Source of the DNA: Thermoflexus hugenholtzii
GTDB lineage: Bacteria > Chloroflexota > Anaerolineae > Thermoflexales > Thermoflexaceae
Length of the DNA: 64,000 bases
Direction of reading: 5' to 3'
NCBI RefSeq assembly: GCF_018771565.1
Contig: NZ_CP076326.1
Coordinates: forward strand, 124,001 to 188,000
Shown here: positions 62,131 through 64,000 of the stretch, piece by piece
Position numbering within the stretch: the stretch's first letter is position 1
Layout: each line of letters begins with the position of its first letter
The notes under the pieces: generated by a model
Database searches by the model: none
What the model was told of the DNA's origin: nothing
What the model saw: the letters and a program-made list of their open reading frames with translations, nothing else
Made by a program: the position numbers and the translations under genes

Positions 62131-63216
62131 TTGGGCCTTCCCATGAAGGGCGGATCGCCGTGGGGTGAAGCCTATCGTCTGCGGCTCGGCTGGTATGTGG
62201 ATTGGACTGTCACCCCCAACGCTCCACAGCCTTACGGGATTGAGTATATTCCTATCGTTCGGCTTAAGCAGTGGAAGGTCAAGGACGGGGTCCCGATGCG
62301 TTGTTGCGCAGGTCCGGGATGTGAATATCTGAAGGTAAACGGACAGTATACCTATACGGTGTCTCCCTCTCTGGAGATCCTGCGTCAGGTGGCGCAGGAG
62401 CGGCCGGGTTTGCTCTGGGTGATCGGGAACGAGATCGAGCGGGTGGACTGGGAGACTAGCGACGGGGGATGCGCGGGGCAGGATGAGATGCTCCCGGAAG
62501 TATATGCCGAGGCTTACCATGAGATCCGGGAGGCTATCCGAGCGATCGATCCCACTGCTCGCTTCGCCATCGGCGGTGTAGTCCAATTTACCCCTCTTCG
62601 ACGACAGTATTTGCAACGCGTGTGGGACGCTTATCGTGCAAAGTATGGTCGGGACATGCCTGTCGATGTCTGGAATGTCCATGTTTTTATTCTACAAGAG
62701 AAGAAAGGGGAGTGGGGTGCTGATATACCAGCTGGAATAGAATCAGAACAAGGAATATTATACACGATTGAAGATAATAAAAGATTCGAATTGGGATGGC
62801 AACAACTTCTTTCGATGCGTCAATGGATGAAAGAAATAGGTCAACAAAATAAACCTTTAATCATCACAGAATATGGTGTCAATATGCCGCCTCATTACAG
62901 CGGATTTTCTTATGAAGAGGTTAAAACTTCCTTCATGTACCCATCTTTTGATCAGTTTTTAAATTATAAAGACTGTAATTTGGGTTATGGAGCGGACGAA
63001 TGTCGATTGATTCAGCGGTGGAACTGGTATAGCTTGGATGATGATAGTGGCCGGTTTGAGGATGGAGAATATCATCAATTTTATAATGGTAACCTTCTTT
63101 ACTCCGGCTTGGGCGGACAACCCCAGGGAATCTCGCCACTGGGGATATATTGGCGGGAATATGTGCGAGGTCTTTCTTCGGAAGGAGGGCGGCCGAGCTG
63201 GTGGCTTGGCCCGTGA
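62131..63216 (+). CDS. Glycosidase-like TIM-barrel protein, N-terminus doubtful
   Basis: The 361-residue protein has LLWVIGNEIERVDW (N-E, likely acid/base) and PLIITEYGVNMPPHYSG (E, likely nucleophile) in the order of a clan GH-A barrel, with IRAIDPTARFAIGGVVQFTPLRRQYLQRVWDAYRAKYGRDMPVDVWNVHVFIL between. Similar proteins begin with a signal peptide; none is seen and there is no ribosome binding site at TTG 62131 or ATG 62143, so the 5' end may be truncated or frameshifted. Composition becomes AT-rich from about 62690 on. Family by motif. Confidence 0.72.
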   Translation: MGLPMKGGSPWGEAYRLRLGWYVDWTVTPNAPQPYGIEYIPIVRLKQWKVKDGVPMRCCAGPGCEYLKVNGQYTYTVSPSLEILRQVAQERPGLLWVIGNEIERVDWETSDGGCAGQDEMLPEVYAEAYHEIREAIRAIDPTARFAIGGVVQFTPLRRQYLQRVWDAYRAKYGRDMPVDVWNVHVFILQEKKGEWGADIPAGIESEQGILYTIEDNKRFELGWQQLLSMRQWMKEIGQQNKPLIITEYGVNMPPHYSGFSYEEVKTSFMYPSFDQFLNYKDCNLGYGADECRLIQRWNWYSLDDDSGRFEDGEYHQFYNGNLLYSGLGGQPQGISPLGIYWREYVRGLSSEGGRPSWWLGP

Positions 63217-63264
63217 GTGAATGTGGCATCCCCACGGCTCGCATCGCATCCACAAGGCCGCGGT

Positions 63265-64000
63265 TTAGTGATAGGCGGCGGTTAAGGTGAGAAGGGAGAT
63301 GGCATTGAGCAGGCCCATGTAGGCGATCCAAGTTATGCTTAGAATCCGTCGATGCGTTCGAGGAAGCCGGGATAGCCCCCAGGTGCCTAAAATCGCCCAT
63401 GGGACAAGAGCGGGAAATAGAAAGCGTCCCTGAGGCTGGAATTGGGAGAGATTATAGCGAAGCACGCCGATCCAGGCCAGCACCTCGCCCAGGGCCAGCA
63501 GGATCAGGACGCGACGGAGAGGGGCGGATTCGGGCTTCCGCCGGAGCGTAAGAGCTTGTCCAAGTGTGAGCGCCGCTCCGATCGCCCATAGCCCCAAGGC
63601 GGTGGGAATCCATCCCTGCGGAAGGGCTACGTTCGCCCATCCGAAGCGCGCAAAGAAGAGCTCGATGAGCATAGCGGGGACGGGACGCCAGTAGTCCCAA
63701 GTGAGCGCCCGAGGGTGGATGCGCAGCTCCAGGGCGGTATGATGCAATGCCGCCCGGGCTTCGGGATACAGCCCATAATACAAGCCGACAAACATAAGGC
63801 TGGGTAGCGTTAAGCGAATTGTGTTCCGGATTCGCTCCTCGGATGAGGGGACAGGGAGAATCCAGACAGCAAGGATGGCGACAGGGAATACATATAGAAA
63901 AGCCAATTTGGACAACAAACCAAGACCTGCGGTGATTCCTAAGATAAAGATTTGTCGCCGGGCAGCTTGAGGTTCAGCGATATACTGTAGGCGAGCGCTG
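63265..64000 (-). CDS. DUF2142-like membrane protein, 5' part beyond the window
   Basis: On the minus strand the frame stays open to the window end. The visible part, about 245 residues, has several membrane helices: FILGITAGLGLLSKLAFLYVFPVAILAVWILPV, RFGWANVALPQGW and QPQGRFLFPALVPWAILGTWGLSRL, which fit the C-terminal half of DUF2142 or related multipass proteins of glycan clusters. Function is unknown. It converges with the glycosidase-like gene. Confidence 0.65.
   Translation of the reverse strand, partial: SARLQYIAEPQAARRQIFILGITAGLGLLSKLAFLYVFPVAILAVWILPVPSSEERIRNTIRLTLPSLMFVGLYYGLYPEARAALHHTALELRIHPRALTWDYWRPVPAMLIELFFARFGWANVALPQGWIPTALGLWAIGAALTLGQALTLRRKPESAPLRRVLILLALGEVLAWIGVLRYNLSQFQPQGRFLFPALVPWAILGTWGLSRLPRTHRRILSITWIAYMGLLNAISLLTLTAAYH

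Overview
The window is a GC-rich (roughly two thirds G+C by eye) bacterial chromosome segment. The ribosomal protein order, a Zn-type S14, an adenylate kinase with a metal-binding lid, secreted proteins ending in a YLP-type tail, and PT-rich tails all suggest a thermophilic Chloroflexota bacterium, perhaps close to Thermoflexus. The lineage is an inference from gene content, not a database match.

Region 1 (1-18.35 kb, + strand) is the tail of tuf followed by an almost complete S10-spc-alpha ribosomal superoperon: rpsJ rplCDWB rpsS rplV rpsC rplP rpmC rpsQ rplNXE rpsNH rplFR rpsE rpmD rplO secY adk map rpmJ rpsMKD rpoA rplQ truA rplM rpsI, closed by a strong hairpin terminator. Oddities are a MNT-type nucleotidyltransferase gene between rplN and rplX, an AT-rich 173-base gap with a palindrome between rplC and rplD, no infA between map and rpmJ, and a 10-bp hairpin between rpsD and rpoA.

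Region 2 (18.4-41.4 kb) is mixed housekeeping: a nitrilase-family amidase, a solute-binding lipoprotein, an inositol-phosphatase-like enzyme, a cold-shock gene behind a promoter and an intrinsic terminator, a MoeA protein fused to a periplasmic-binding-like domain, an autoregulated tetR-paaABCD operon for phenylacetyl-CoA epoxidation with a consensus promoter and a PaaR-type operator, a DNRLRE-type anchored protein, an EamA permease, a class A penicillin-binding protein, a family 5-like uracil-DNA glycosylase, an SPFH protein, folD, a methyltransferase, an eIF2B-like protein, an orphan Flp pilin, a CpXC protein, a PyrK-like reductase and a NUDIX hydrolase.

Region 3 (41.4-47.1 kb) is accessory: Uma2 nuclease, MNT nucleotidyltransferase with a broken HEPN partner, DUF433, and an IS607-like element (truncated serine recombinase, intact TnpB) beside folC. 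Next comes an array of nested palindromes about 0.8 kb long, directly upstream of lon.

Region 4 (49.5-64 kb) is an exopolysaccharide or surface-glycan cluster with a clear change to AT-richer composition: five GT4 and one GT2 glycosyltransferases, a small helper protein sharing a C-terminal module with the GT2 enzyme, a DUF4214 mini-protein, a large membrane protein broken by at least four lesions, an FG-GAP repeat secreted protein, a glycosidase-like protein with a doubtful N-terminus, and a DUF2142-like membrane protein running off the window.

Several dispersed palindromic repeat families (REPIN-like 70-mers, an 80-base palindromic element, CGAAAT-NN-ATTTCG hairpins) occur in the gaps. No tRNA, rRNA or CRISPR array was seen.
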